Shown: one piece after another, positions 22,407 through 33,359 of the stretch
How positions within the stretch are numbered: position 1 is the stretch's first letter
Layout: the number at the start of each line of letters is the position of its first letter
Source: Diabrotica undecimpunctata
Lineage: Eukaryota; Arthropoda; Insecta; Coleoptera; Chrysomelidae
Length of the DNA stretch: 64,000 nt
Reading direction: 5' to 3'
Assembly: GCF_040954645.1 (NCBI RefSeq)
Contig: NC_092806.1
Location: 24,949,644 to 25,013,643, forward strand
Made by a program: the position numbers and the translations under genes
Notes under the pieces: generated by a model
Databases searched by the model: none
Seen by the model: only the letters and a program-made list of their open reading frames with translations
Told to the model about the DNA's origin: nothing

Positions 22407-22411
22407 ATTAG

Positions 22412-24681
22412 CATTGCAACTGGATTCCCAGTTTTATTCAGACAGCTAGTAGCTATAATAGTCTACAATGCTTTCCTGTCTGTATGTTATCCTGCCTGCC
22501 ATCGACGTCACCCAATATAATTCTTCTGTGTGTCAAAGTGCTGATTTTGAGTGTTTTCATATAATCTTTGTTTGTTTTATAATATGTTTTGATTCTTATT
22601 TTAAAAGTTTTTTCAATATTACTAATTTTTAATCTGTTTTATTTTCATTCGCTGTGGTGTAAATTTTGTCATAATTTCCATATCAATTATTATTTTTGTT
22701 TTTAATACCCGATTTTTCTTCATAATATGAAATACATGATACGGGGTGAGTCATGAGGAAATGTACAGAGGAAATCCCTATGGGGCATAAAAAATGACAG
22801 ATAAAAAGTGCCCGTTCCCATTGTTTAATAATATACAGGGTGAGTTATAAATTTTGACTGAAATTTCTATTCGTGATTAGTTTTGAACGGTAACTTCGAT
22901 GTGGTTCATATTTTGGTCCAACGTTACAATACTATCAATTACTCAACTGATTTATTCAAACCAGAAAAAAATCAGGTCCGGCTTTAAAAAATTAAATAAC
23001 TAAAAAGACATATGTTTTTAGAGTTTTTAAAAACCGTGTACAGGGTGAAATTATTTCTATTAACAAAACTAACTAATTTTTTAAAACCAGACCTGATTTT
23101 TTGTTAGGTCCGGTTTGTTTGTTAAATGTTAAATTAAATGTTTGATCAAAGAAATTTAATTTTTGTAAACAAGTTACATTTTCTTTGTTAGATTTGTATA
23201 ATATAAAGTTGAACTCCGGTTTTCAGGTAATGTAAATTGTGTAAATATGAAAGTTGTCCGCATATGTTTGGTATCGAGAATAAACGAGATCAGGAGGGTT
23301 GGAGAAGTAGCAATAAGAAGAAACAACTTAAAGTTTAGTTTTGTTTTATTGAAATCAAAAGATATGCCTAGAGTTCGGAGCGAATTTTTGTTTTGGATAT
23401 TTGACTGAATAAAAACAATTTTTTTTTTATAAATTTATGGGACCAGAGAGAACATTAGGATCATATGATCTAATGCTATTTATATTGATAATTACATGGT
23501 ATAATCTAGTTTTTTTAATATAAATCTAATTTTATACAGCTGATATATTTGATTCTCTATTGTATAATATATTGATAAAAGGTACATATGGTATTGTTTT
23601 GTGTATTTTTTTATTCCTTTTTATCCTTATAGTTATAAAATAATTGACACTCAGCCACGGAAGTAAGTTCTGAGATAAACAAAGTTATCGGTAAGTTCAT
23701 CAATTTAGAAATTGTATTTAAAAATTAATTTTTTCTTACCATAACAATATCTCGTATAATATATTTCCTTCCATACACGAGAAACGCATTCCAGATTTCA
23801 GATTTTGAAGAATTCCGAGACATACACGAGGCCTCTATATAAAATAACCGTTTTTGCTGTCATTACCCCAACGATATCGTAGATCTAAATCGATCAAGCT
23901 CGATTAGCGGCTGCTATCTTAACATCCTCATCAAAAAGCAGTTCATCTGGTGACAGATAGATTATGGCTTTTAAACACAAACTCGGGCTTGCTAATAGCG
24001 GGATGCCAATCTCTCTAGCCGCAAACAGATTTATGGCAAGAACTCTTTGAAAACGTTTCGTGGGGCTGAAGAATTGTAGTTCTCTGTATGTGAAGCATGG
24101 AGGGCGGTGTAGGGCTCCTAAAGGGATGAGATGCTAGGTATTTCTAAGTATGAAATATAATATTCTTAAAGAGATTATATTATTATATTCAATATGTATC
24201 AAAGTTCAAATCATATTGCTTTATATGTAAGTATAAGTATTCATTCAGCAGCAATTTTGACATCAATTCATCTTAAAAAATAGGTATTTAAAAATCAATG
24301 TTCTAACATAACGAACTTCTGGTGGATATTGAAATAAAAACAAAGAATACTAGAGCGTAAAAACGTGATGATGGGATTTGTGGTGGGATTAAAATATAAT
24401 GTTATAGTGATAAGAAGTCTTAATATAAATTTTGAAGGCAGGTTCGGAAAAAATATTTTAAAAAGGAAAATGACACAATTCATTCAGTGTTTTTAACCAT
24501 AGCTTAAAGTGACACGTATTATAAATACCATCTTTTGTCTAATTATTTAGTTGCAAAATTTCTTGAAAATTTTCAACTGCAACGTTTTGGTTCTCATAGA
24601 GTTTTAACTCCCAATGTCCAAATGAATTACACTTACGTAGTCTATTATTGGGTAGATCAAACAAAAATACTGATTAACCAA
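22412..24681. other. Non-coding repeat-like interval
   Basis: No gene is recognised. The phrase ACAGGGTG occurs at about 22845 and 23040, and a related CGGGGTGAG at 22743. Such phrases are common at or near ends of insect mariner-type elements. The part 22960-23109 forms a fold-back structure listed separately. The part 23800-24140 is less AT-rich and may be an old element fragment. Confidence 0.4.
22960..23109. repeat. Fold-back (inverted repeat) structure
   Basis: The left arm 22960-22999 contains AAAATCAGGTCCGGCTTTAA and the right arm about 23071-23109 contains TTAAAACCAGACCTGATTTT. The arms are imperfect inverted copies of about 36-40 bp around a loop of some 70 bp that contains ACAGGGTG. 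This could be a small MITE or the joined ends of a larger element. Confidence 0.65.
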
Positions 24682-24792
24682 GGGTTACATGAAGCCGAAC
24701 AACTAGCCCAGGACAGAGAAGGATGCAGAGAAATCGTGCAAAAACTGTAAAGGCCTAATGGTGTCACCACAACCCAAAAGGGATTAGGACTG
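24682..24792 (+). mobile_element. LINE 3'-end fragment
   Basis: The plus-strand frame ends HEAEQLAQDREGCREIVQKL and a stop at 24750. The following sequence in the same frame would read RPNGVTTTQKGL. This Glu/Gln-rich end followed by a GVTT-KGL phrase is typical of the extreme C-terminus of some LINE ORF2 proteins. The copy is severely 5'-truncated and no target duplication was found. Confidence 0.55.
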
Positions 24793-25362
24793 AGGAGGAG
24801 GAGTTTATTATTGAAGTATAATTCATAATAATAGTTAGAATAGTAGCTAAATTTCCCAAACCCAACCTTAAATAAGTAAAAGGAAACTATCATTGGACAG
24901 TTTCCTAAATGTTTTGTTACTGTCATTAGCTTTTGCATATTAAAAATTAAAAGGGACGTTTATTAAAAAAATCTCTTCTATTTTTTTATATTTCGAAGTG
25001 ATTAGTTTACTAGAAAAATGGTTTGAACTAAGGCCCACCAGACAAACTTTTTAAATGCTTGAGTATAAAGTTGAAAATGAATCTGCGGTTATAAATATGA
25101 TATCAAGAGTGAATAGAGTTAGCTGATAGGTATAGTTGCATTAATATATATTGATAAACACTTTAAATGCGGCGACTTTAGATCCCCCCTTTTTCCAACC
25201 AACCGAATGACTGTGCGAAGTATTATAGTTGGGAAACAATTTGTTAGTAGAGTGTTGTTGAAAAGATTGAGTATGATATCAAATGATTTTGTGGAAAGTG
25301 ACAGTGTCAGTGCCGGTGTGAATGTAATTCCTTAAAAACAAAGTAAAACGTTAAAGAAGAAT
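24793..25362. other. Non-coding interval
   Basis: No recognisable gene. It lies between the LINE fragment and an IS630-like transposase remnant and may contain the 5' end of that element. Confidence 0.4.
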
Positions 25363-27425
25363 TCAATGCATTTAAATGCTAAAACACAGCAAATATGTTT
25401 TAATGTGTACAAAAATCTAGATAAGAAATTCGGCTTCGATGAAAAACTATTGGTACAAGCAACTTCTGATATAACAGAACACTCTCAACTGTATATAAAA
25501 TAGTTCAAAATAAACACTATCGTCGCAAGAAGTGACGTGAGTACAAATGTTTAAGCCCTATAGATGCTTAGACCTTAGGCAGTGGCGAAGGAAAGTATCC
25601 GACAGGGCAGAATGGAAGAACATTGATAAGCAGGCCAAGACTCACAAAGGGTTGTAGCGCCATTAGAAGAAGAAGAAGATGCTTAGACCTATAGATAGAA
25701 ATAATAAAAAAAAATTTGAAACAACGGTTGGAACATGAACTGCTGCGAGAAAACTCTTCAAAATTGGAGAGAGACAATATGCTTTAAATTTAAAATAATA
25801 AATAAACGTCAAGCAGTTATAGAAAGCCAAGAAATAGTCAACAGACGTAATATATACCTAAAGCGTATTTCAGACAGCGATGCAGTGTACCAAGGGTTAG
25901 GGCCATGCAAACTAAATATGAATTATGTTGTCAACTTTGCCGCTCTTCACGGCAGTAACCGTGCGAACAAGGTACAATCAGAGATTCTCAACAATTCCGC
26001 CACAAAATTAGATTTTTTAGTATATATTAGAAGAAATGGAATTTAAGTAACGGATATGGATAGTAAACAATTTCTTTTTAATGACTGCCATAATGAAAAA
26101 TGGGATTGAAATAGGTTCGTAATTACTTGTAAGGAATGGCAAACATACTTAATATTGTTTCCCATAATAATCTGATTGGTGTTAAAATCTATAGAGTTGC
26201 ATTAACTTTGAAAATTGCGAATATTTCTATAGTGTCGGTTGTGTTGTTTTTACAAGTTTGAATAAATTTAGGAGTGGCGCACGTATTTGTTCCAAGGAAA
26301 CGCGAATTACATTTTAGTGTTTCAGAAAAGCAGATAATTATTAATCGTACGAATTATTATTTGGATTGACGTGGTAGTGATTCATTATCAAATATAATAA
26401 CACTTTTATCCGAAATGAAAGGAGTATTTACAAAGTGCACCAGGAGTCTGAGGAGAAAAAAGTCTGAAATCGGTAAAATTTTATCATCTCGTGAAAATAA
26501 ATACGATGAGACAGACAAGAGTGGTATCCAAATAACAGTTCAAAAATTTTTTTCGAAAAATAGACCACCGACAATCAACTCTGTTTTGGCTACAGTAAAC
26601 GCTTTTTACAGCATTTGCCCATTTTTTCAAGTAGCACACTATATCGTTTGTTGTGCGATATCGAGTTTAATAAACGCTGTGAAAGTCGATTTTAATAATT
26701 TCAGGGCGTCAGGAGAAACAAAAGATAATTTCATGGCGTCGTTACCTACGATTCATTCATTGATACCGCGTTGATACCTACAATATCGTCTATTTAGATG
26801 AGTCATGAGTAAACGCAGGCACAGCGTATCAAAAGAATGGGTAGAAATGTCCATTAAATCGCATAGGATGCATTTGTTCATTGCCTGACTACAGGCTTAA
26901 AAGCTTCTGCAGCTCGTTTGTCCTCCTACATGCAGGATGTGAAAATGGCTTTGTTATTGAAGCAAAAATCACTGTTCTGGTAAAGAAAAACACCCAAGAG
27001 TTCCATGACGAAATGAATGGTCCATTCTTTGAAAATTGGTGCAAACATAAACTAATTCCTAATTTGCCATAAAAAACATTTATGGTGATCAATAATGTTT
27101 ATAAAGTTCTAAATTTTTTGAAGAAAATTATTTAAAAACAGAACTGTTGGAAGTTGTTAACAGTTATAGGGCAAAGTACGATGGATATTATAATTAAAGA
27201 TATTGCAAACTAACACAATTTGACAATTTCCGCCTTTCGCCCCATCACAGTGAGTTCAACCTCATAGAGTTTGTATGGAGGGAAGTGAAAATATATACTG
27301 CCGCACACAACCAAAACTTTTAAAGAAGAAGAAGTTAGGAATTTAATAACGGATGTGTACTTTTAAGTTATCCAAGAAAAATGGAAAAATCATATAAAAC
27401 ACGTAATAGGAAAAGAAACGGATTA
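25363..27425 (+). pseudogene. IS630-like (DDE_3-type) transposase, heavily degraded
   Basis: Coding pieces occur in order on the plus strand. They are a helix-turn-helix start, LNAKTQQICFNVYKNLDKKF (25367 on); KFFSKNRPPTINSVLATVNA (26540-26605); YNIVYLDES, stop, VNAGTAYQKNG (26779-26840, first catalytic Asp); FVLLHAGCENGFVIEAKI (26920-26970); FHDEMNGPFFENWCKHKLIP with NLP (27002-27070); and FRLSPHHSEFNLIEFVW in broken frames near 27232-27280 (third acidic residue). Together these match a family of long insect IS630/Tc1-related transposases. Stops and shifts are numerous, and a 101-bp LINE tail is inserted at 25576-25676. Confidence 0.78.
25562..25690 (+). mobile_element. 101-bp 5'-truncated LINE tail with 14-bp target duplication
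   Basis: The insert 25576-25676 lies between perfect copies of AGATGCTTAGACCT (25562-25575 and 25677-25690). It encodes only QWRRKVSDRAEWK and then QAKTHKGL, a stop, and an AGAAGAAGA tail. It matches the 3' end of the LINE at 5201-5555. It is inserted in a dead IS630-like transposase gene and is one of the shortest LINE insertions in the window. Confidence 0.9.
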
Positions 27426-27944
27426 GTCTGAAACTTCAACACTATAAATGGAATACAAAAATGGAGGATTTATTTATGATAATTCACAGAATGTGCGAAA
27501 TATGGCAAACCCGCTTGCAATATACAACCACACTGATTCTAACGTTTAAAACCTAGTACAGCAAAAATAAAGTTATTATTGAATTAAACGATAATAGTGG
27601 CGCAGAAAATACGGAAAAAGGAGAAAATGAATTAATTGTATAAGTATTTTAAGTGCTTCCTTGTTAATTGTTGTGTTGTGCAATTAATATTCCAACACAT
27701 TACAAGTGTAATAATGAAAACCCTCTTGCTTTTAAAAATTGTTATATTTTTAGGTTTTGTATTTTTGAAAAAAACAAAAACGTTTATTTTAGATTTAAGT
27801 CTGTTTTTATAAAGTTTACTATTTGTATCACAAATTCGAACAATAACAAGTGCAATTACAAAATCTATTCTACATCAGTTATCAATGCAAGCATGCGGCA
27901 TAAGGAAAACTTTTTTTAATTTATCAATGTTTGTATTTTGAGAA
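27426..27944. other. Non-coding interval
   Basis: AT-rich sequence after the IS630-like remnant; probably its 3' untranslated part. No terminal repeat recognised. Confidence 0.4.
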
Positions 27945-28018
27945 CGAATTCCGAAGTGGAAATTGAAACGTCAATAAACTTATTTTAAAATTCAATTGTG
28001 GCTTGTTCCCATTAAAAT
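27945..28018 (+). repeat. Dispersed repeat, copy 1
   Basis: Contains GAAATTGAAACGTCAATAAA followed by CAATTGTGGCTT. The reverse complement of the same sequence occurs at 39752-39866, where it interrupts a LINE. Its element class is not known to me. Confidence 0.65.
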
Positions 28019-28039
28019 GGTAGGTATAACATACTTATA

Positions 28040-28505
28040 TACAGTGGGATGGCTTTTTGTAAAAATCATGCTCTTTGCTAACTAAATTGACTAACTAAAT
28101 CTCCTTCATCCCTGTTTGTTGCTTTTTCTTCCCAACCATCAATTCCCTCTTTTCTGAGATCTTTCTGTACGCTATCATGTACGTGATCATCTTTGGCATC
28201 CTCTTCCTTTTTATTCTGAAGCCTTTATGAAGCAACTCATGCTAGCTCCGTTATACGTTATACAGTCCAGCTCCCTGTTTGTTCGTCGCATCCAACCTTC
28301 CACCGTGTTTTTGCCTCCATACATAGCTCTGACCATTTTCCTTTCCCTTCTTTCCAATTTCTCAGTATTTGCTTTTTTCATTGTCCATACTTCACTACCA
28401 TTATGTCACCGTGGGCCTTTTGACTGTTTTATATATCCTTAATTTTTTTCTTGATACATATTCTGATTTCGTCAGTGGTGTCAAGCTTTCCATCTTTAAT
28501 GGACT
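28040..28505 (-). pseudogene. LINE C-terminal fragment
   Basis: Minus-strand remains read VVKYGQ, then KANTEKLERRERKMVRAMYG and GKNTVEGWMRRTNRELD. This is the post-RT domain of RTE-like LINE proteins (Arg-rich KLERRERK-MVRAM-GG pattern). Stops and small shifts are present. The catalytic domain is not visible, so this is a remnant. Confidence 0.7.
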
Positions 28506-29378
28506 GGTTTGAACATACAATTTTTTTTTCAAATATCCGTATCAAATATCCGTTTTTCGAATTGCAAAAATTTAAAATGAGACTTCAACCAGCACTCTCA
28601 TGCCATTAGAGGGAGATTTATAAGCAATTTACGGTTTAGATTTATGGTATTTAAATACATATTTTGAAACAGTGCATCATTATCCTGTTGTGAATTTAAA
28701 GATGCGCGTCCATGGCAAATTTCCCAGTGTGTGCTCTACGCCTTGAAGTTACTAGAAAATTGCGGCTACCGGAACGACAATTGTAAATCACTGTTCGCAT
28801 AGTCAAATAGAATCATCATGACTGCGAAGGATGAGCACATATTTATGACCCTTTTGGTATTTTGATTTTGCGGTATACCGGACGATTATGCTTCTGACTC
28901 GGCTGATTTATGGAAGGGGCGGGCTCTGTCAATGTTCCTAGAACTGGGAAACGTGTATTTCTCCGGGACATTGTAACAACAAATGGGTACTTAGATTACG
29001 ACGACAAAAGTAACCGTTTATTGCTGTTGCTATTAGTGAATGAACTATCAGGGAACAAAAGAAGCATTTTACATAAATAAAATTAAAATGATACTTGCTT
29101 AAAAATTTACTAAATTAATCAATATGATTAACTAATAAGTAAAAGAAATTTACCTTATAGAACATGCCAAAAAATAATTTTTTTTTATTTTTTATTTAAA
29201 TTAATATGTCTCGGCTGGAATGACCATTGACACAAACAATATTGTGTACAATAATTACAATAAGCATATTTATTTATGTTACTAATTGCTACAGTTAATC
29301 TATAAGCTTAGAACCTATGAATAATAATATAACAGTTTTATCACTAAGTTAAAGGTAAAGTACATGGAAAACAAGGGG
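28506..29378. other. Non-coding interval
   Basis: No gene recognised. The part 28690-28990 is less AT-rich but has no assignable coding potential. Confidence 0.4.
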
Positions 29379-31430
29379 TCAGATTCTGTTGAAAGACTGA
29401 ATGTCTTTCAAGAAACCAATTAGGTTAAAGACTTGATCGGGTGAGTTTAGAACGTCTTTGATATTTGACTTAAGCATTCTGTGTTTTGCGTACCGGTGAC
29501 ACTCGATCAGGATGTGTTTCACAGTTAATACACTTGAGCAGATTTGGCAATTGGACTTCGGCTCGGACTTCATAAGTATTCATGTGTGAATCGGGTATGT
29601 CCTATTCTTAATCTTCGGATGACAGCTTTTTCTTTTCTAGAGATTGTTGGCAGTTTAAATTTTTCAACAGTCTGCCGGCATCTCATGTAATGCACTCTTG
29701 ATTGAGTTCCAATGGGTTTGCCAGATATGATACCTGAAAATTTGCTTTAGGTCATTACAGATTTGAATATGTTGGACTTTTGAGGACTGGCTGTTTACAT
29801 AAGAAGCTTGCTTGGCTGCTTGGTCTGCTTTTTCTTTACCGGGGATGCCGATATGGGATGGTAGCCAGATGATAGTGACATTTACACCGTGAAAAGCGAG
29901 TGCACTGTAAGTCCTATGGATTTCTTAAAGTAAGGAATGCTGAGAGTATAGACTTTTATCGAGTATAGTGACGCCAGGGAGTCTGTGCATATTGCTTGGT
30001 TTTTATCATCTGTTTTTAGTTTTTTAAAAGCTTCTAGTATCGCATAAAAGTCTTCAGTGTATACGCTGCATAAATTTGGTAAAAAAGATGATTTTATTAT
30101 TTCATTATATGTGGTAATGGCACATCCAATGCCTGCTTCGCTTTTGGAGGCATCTGTATACAGAATTTTTTGGAATTGTTTCTTGCTTATGACTTCTTCA
30201 AAGTGTTGCCTTATGAGAAGGCTTTAGGTTTCATGTTTACTGTATTCTAATAGAGAAGTGATTGAATGTGGGATTGGTCTATTCTAAGGCGGAATATCTG
30301 GGATTGAGAAGGGATGTGTTTTAGTAAGGTCGATGGTTTTTCTTAGAGTTAATTTCTGGATGTCTATTATTGATTGGATATCCTTTGCGGGGTCTTCGGA
30401 GGCGATGTTGAAGTAATTAAATGGTAGACTGGATTGGATGGGTTTGAGGATACGGGAGCAAAGTAAAATTGAAGAAGATACTCTCGTCGAATCCAGAGAG
30501 GTGGTTCATTAGCCTCGCAGTAAAGGCTGTCTATGGAACTAGATTTGATAGCGCGTATGTGTACTTTGTATCTATTAAGTCTCTTTATTGCATTGCCCTT
30601 TAGAACACTAATATGCTGTTTCCAAGGTAGCCTACTGTCAAACGTTAAACCAAGTATTTTTGGCTGCAGAGTCTTCTGCTAAACCGTATTAATTTCGATT
30701 TAGTCGTTGAAATCCGGTTTTTTTGGACCCTTGCGGGACTCCATTATTTTGCCTGAATGTCGCCGAAATTCCTTCTATATCAAAGACAGTATCGATAAGA
30801 TCTTGTTTATTTGAAATAGCGGAAGCTATTTGTGTTTGTTATAGCACTAAATTGTCAAGGGTTGAACGGTGACGCCTGAAACCGAATTGCGCTGCGTCAA
30901 TTATTGCATATTTTTAGAGAAGCCATGTTAATCTTGAATTAATCATTTTCTCAAACAGTTTACATAATGAACAGATTAGAGCGATAGGTATGTATGATTT
31001 TGTTAGGTTTGAGGGTAGATCAGATTTTTTTATTGGTATGATAATTCATTCACGCCACAGTCTGGGTAATTGCTGAGCATGCCATATCTTGTTATAAAGA
31101 TTCAGCAGTGTTGCGAGGCTGGAATGAGATAAATTTTTGATAAATATGATAGGGATAGTGTCTGGTCCAGCGGCGGAGTTCGTACAAGAGGATAGTGCAA
31201 GTGCTAATTCTTCTTGTGTAAAAGGAAGGTTGATAGCGTCAATGTCGTGTCTACTAATTTGTGGAGCAAGAGGAATTTTTATATTCTGGTTATTTGGACT
31301 TTCAATCTGTTCGACTTCAGACCTGAATTTCTATGCAAAACTTTCAGCCATGATTTGAGCAATTGTTTGGTTATCTGTTATAACTATTTCATTCAATGAT
31401 ATTGCTGGAATTTTTGGAGGAGTTTTATGA
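29379..31430 (-). pseudogene. LINE with reverse transcriptase and RNase H domains, internally deleted
   Basis: Minus strand, reading from the right. RISRHDIDAINLPFTQEELA and SAAGPDTIPIIFIKNLS are followed by FEKMINSRLT, AAQFGFRRHRSTLDNLVL and NNGVPQGS (RT motif B). Sequence then jumps to LPWKQHISVLKGNAIKRLNR, so the YADD motif C and its surroundings are deleted near 30700. An RNase H domain follows with VTIIWLPSHIGIPGKEKADQ (29825-29880), and then a C-terminal zinc region, CQICSSVLTVKHILIECHRY, ending at 29379. RT plus RNase H and this C-terminal CCHC-like pattern indicate an I- or jockey-group LINE. There are several stops, so it is inactive. A related tail lies at 59985-60195. Confidence 0.82.
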
Positions 31431-31487
31431 CTTTTCATTTGTCAATTTTCATTTTAACAAGTTGTTACCATTTTTATTTTAAAATCG
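31431..31487. other. Junction between LINE and DD41D-type element
   Basis: AT-rich. The outermost bases of the left inverted repeat expected here are missing or diverged. Confidence 0.4.
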
Positions 31488-33357
31488 AAAGTATGGAATA
31501 AATTCGATATATCCTAAATGAAAAGCCTTTTTAAAAAAATCTAAAACACGTCAATTTTTAAATTTAATGTTCTACATTTTACAATAAAATTTCATTATAC
31601 AAAGTGATACATATTACAGTGATGACGTCATCGGCTCTTTTTTTTAAATGTAACACCCTGTATTTGAGGACATTTTTAGATCGATAAAATGACTGATTTC
31701 AAAAAAGTATAATACTCGGGTCTAATAGATATAATTTAAAAGATATGCGCTTAGAAAATAAATTATTTATTATCAATTGCAAAAAAGTAGCCTACTTCTA
31801 GTTTTTGGTAAACTGTAATTATTTTTAGTAACGTTCAATAACAATTAAGTAGTACAATAATTGTATTAGTTCGTGAATGTTTTGTATTATTGTTTAGAAT
31901 TAATTTTAAGTAAAAATGAATTTGATTGTAAAGCAAAGAATTGAAATACTCATGATGATTGGGTATGGAGACAAATTGCGAACTCAGATGGAAGTGTGTA
32001 ATTTATTTAATGATAAATATCCAAAAATATCCATCACGCAGTCAACAGTAAGTAAGATTGAAAAGAAATTTCGAGAAACTGGTACGCAATGGTACACTGG
32101 TTAAAAATGCACGCAATCAGGTCATCTCTGTAAATTATGTTACAACATTAGATGTTCTACTTGCTTTTGAAGAAGATGCGCACACTTCTGTTCGTAAGGT
32201 TCTAAATGTTTGCAAAAACATTGAGAACCTCAATGTTTGCAAAACAACGGTACACAAAGTACCTAAAAGTAAGTAAAGTAAGTAAAATGCACAGTTGTAC
32301 AAAAATTAAACGAGGATGATCCAGATAAAAGAATACAATTTTGAAAAATAATGATGGATAACAGCCACCGAAACACTCTCTTGGTTCAAAATATTATTTT
32401 TTCTGATGAGGCTACATTCAAATTAAATGGCGAGGTCAACATTGAGAATTGTAGATACTGGGCAAAAGAAAACTCCAACTGGATGCGGGAATATTATACA
32501 CAATACCTGCAAAAGATAAACGTATGGGCTGGAATTGTAAGAAATAAAATCATTGGACACCAGCATACCTTCAGTTTTTAAGTGAGTATCTTGTACCTAC
32601 TTTAGTTAATTTATTTCTCAGTACAATTAATCTTGGAGGTTTTGATAAAAGTTTATGGTTTTAACAGGATGGTGCGCCTCTGCATTATGCTTTGGATGTT
32701 CGAAGGTACCTAAACGAAATTTTTCTGAACAGGTGGATTGGAAGACGTGGACATATTGAATGGCCAGCGAGGTCGCCAGACCTCAATCCTTTGGATTATT
32801 ATATGTGGGGCCATTTAAACAATGTTGTTTATAAAACGAAACCTGCAAATATTGGAGACTTAAAAACAAGAATTCGTAAAGAAATAAACAATATTTCTCA
32901 AAGCATAAACAAGGTTCTACAAGAATTTGTAACGTTTGGGTTACTGTCAAATACAATAAGGGCTACAATTCGAACATTTAAGATTAAGTCATGTATTAAT
33001 TACTGGATTACTTTCAAGTTATTTATTATAATTTATTTATAATTTATTAATATTATAAATCAATAAAAATTAATTTTCTAAGCGCATATCTTTCAAATTA
33101 TATCGGTTAGACCCCCAGTATTATACTTTTTTGGAATCAGCTCATTTTTATCGTTGTAAAAATGCCCTAAAATACAGAGTTTTACGTTTAAAAAAGAGCC
33201 GATGACGTCATCACTGTAATGTGTATTACTTTGTATAATAAAATTTTATTGTAAAATGTAGAACATTAAATTTAAAAATCGACGCGTTTTAGATTTTTTT
33301 AAAAAGGCTTTTCATTTAGGAAATATCGAATTTATTCCATACTTTACGGACATACTG
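31488..33357 (+). mobile_element. Tc1/mariner-superfamily element (DD41D type) with 277-bp terminal inverted repeats
   Basis: Left arm 31488-31764 and right arm 33069-33345 are long inverted copies. Both contain AAAGTATGGAATAAATTCGA at the outside, GATGACGTCATC in the middle and AAGCGCATATCTTT-type sequence inside. The right arm continues outward to the likely true end CAGTATGTCCGT (33346-33357, read inward) next to a TA at 33358. On the left this last 12 bp is not recognisable, so the end is damaged. The transposase lies between the arms. Confidence 0.9.
31916..33042 (+). pseudogene. DD41D-type transposase, frame-broken
   Basis: Starts with ATG at 31916: MNLIVKQRIEILMMIGYGDK and SITQSTVSKIEKKFRETGT form a helix-turn-helix. 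A shift near 32095 leads to VTTLDVLLAFEEDAHTSVRK. The catalytic domain reads [19 protein letters not shown] (first Asp), YPQ-like [36 protein letters not shown] (second Asp) and ARSPDLNPLDYYMWGHL (third Asp). Forty-one residues separate the second and third catalytic Asp (the D of NPLD), which is the DD41D signature of a Tc1/mariner subfamily. Shifts or stops occur near 32095, 32275 and 32581, so it is not functional as it stands. Confidence 0.88.
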
Positions 33358-33359
33358 TA

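Larger units (their letters stand above)
21214..22411 (-). mobile_element. Internally deleted gypsy-type LTR retrotransposon with both LTRs
   Basis: Two direct 188-bp LTRs (21219-21406 and 22219-22406) differ at roughly 8 positions, about 96% identity. They are bounded by a 5-bp target duplication ATTAG (21214-21218 and 22407-22411). On the minus strand each LTR starts TGTCATATCAG. After the 5' LTR comes a primer-binding site TGGCGCAGTATAG (22204-22216). Before the 3' LTR is the polypurine tract GGGGAAAGA (21407-21415). The internal region keeps only the C-terminal part of integrase, so gag, protease, RT and RNase H have been deleted. The copy is non-autonomous, but it retains the sequences needed in cis for replication. 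Confidence 0.93.
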
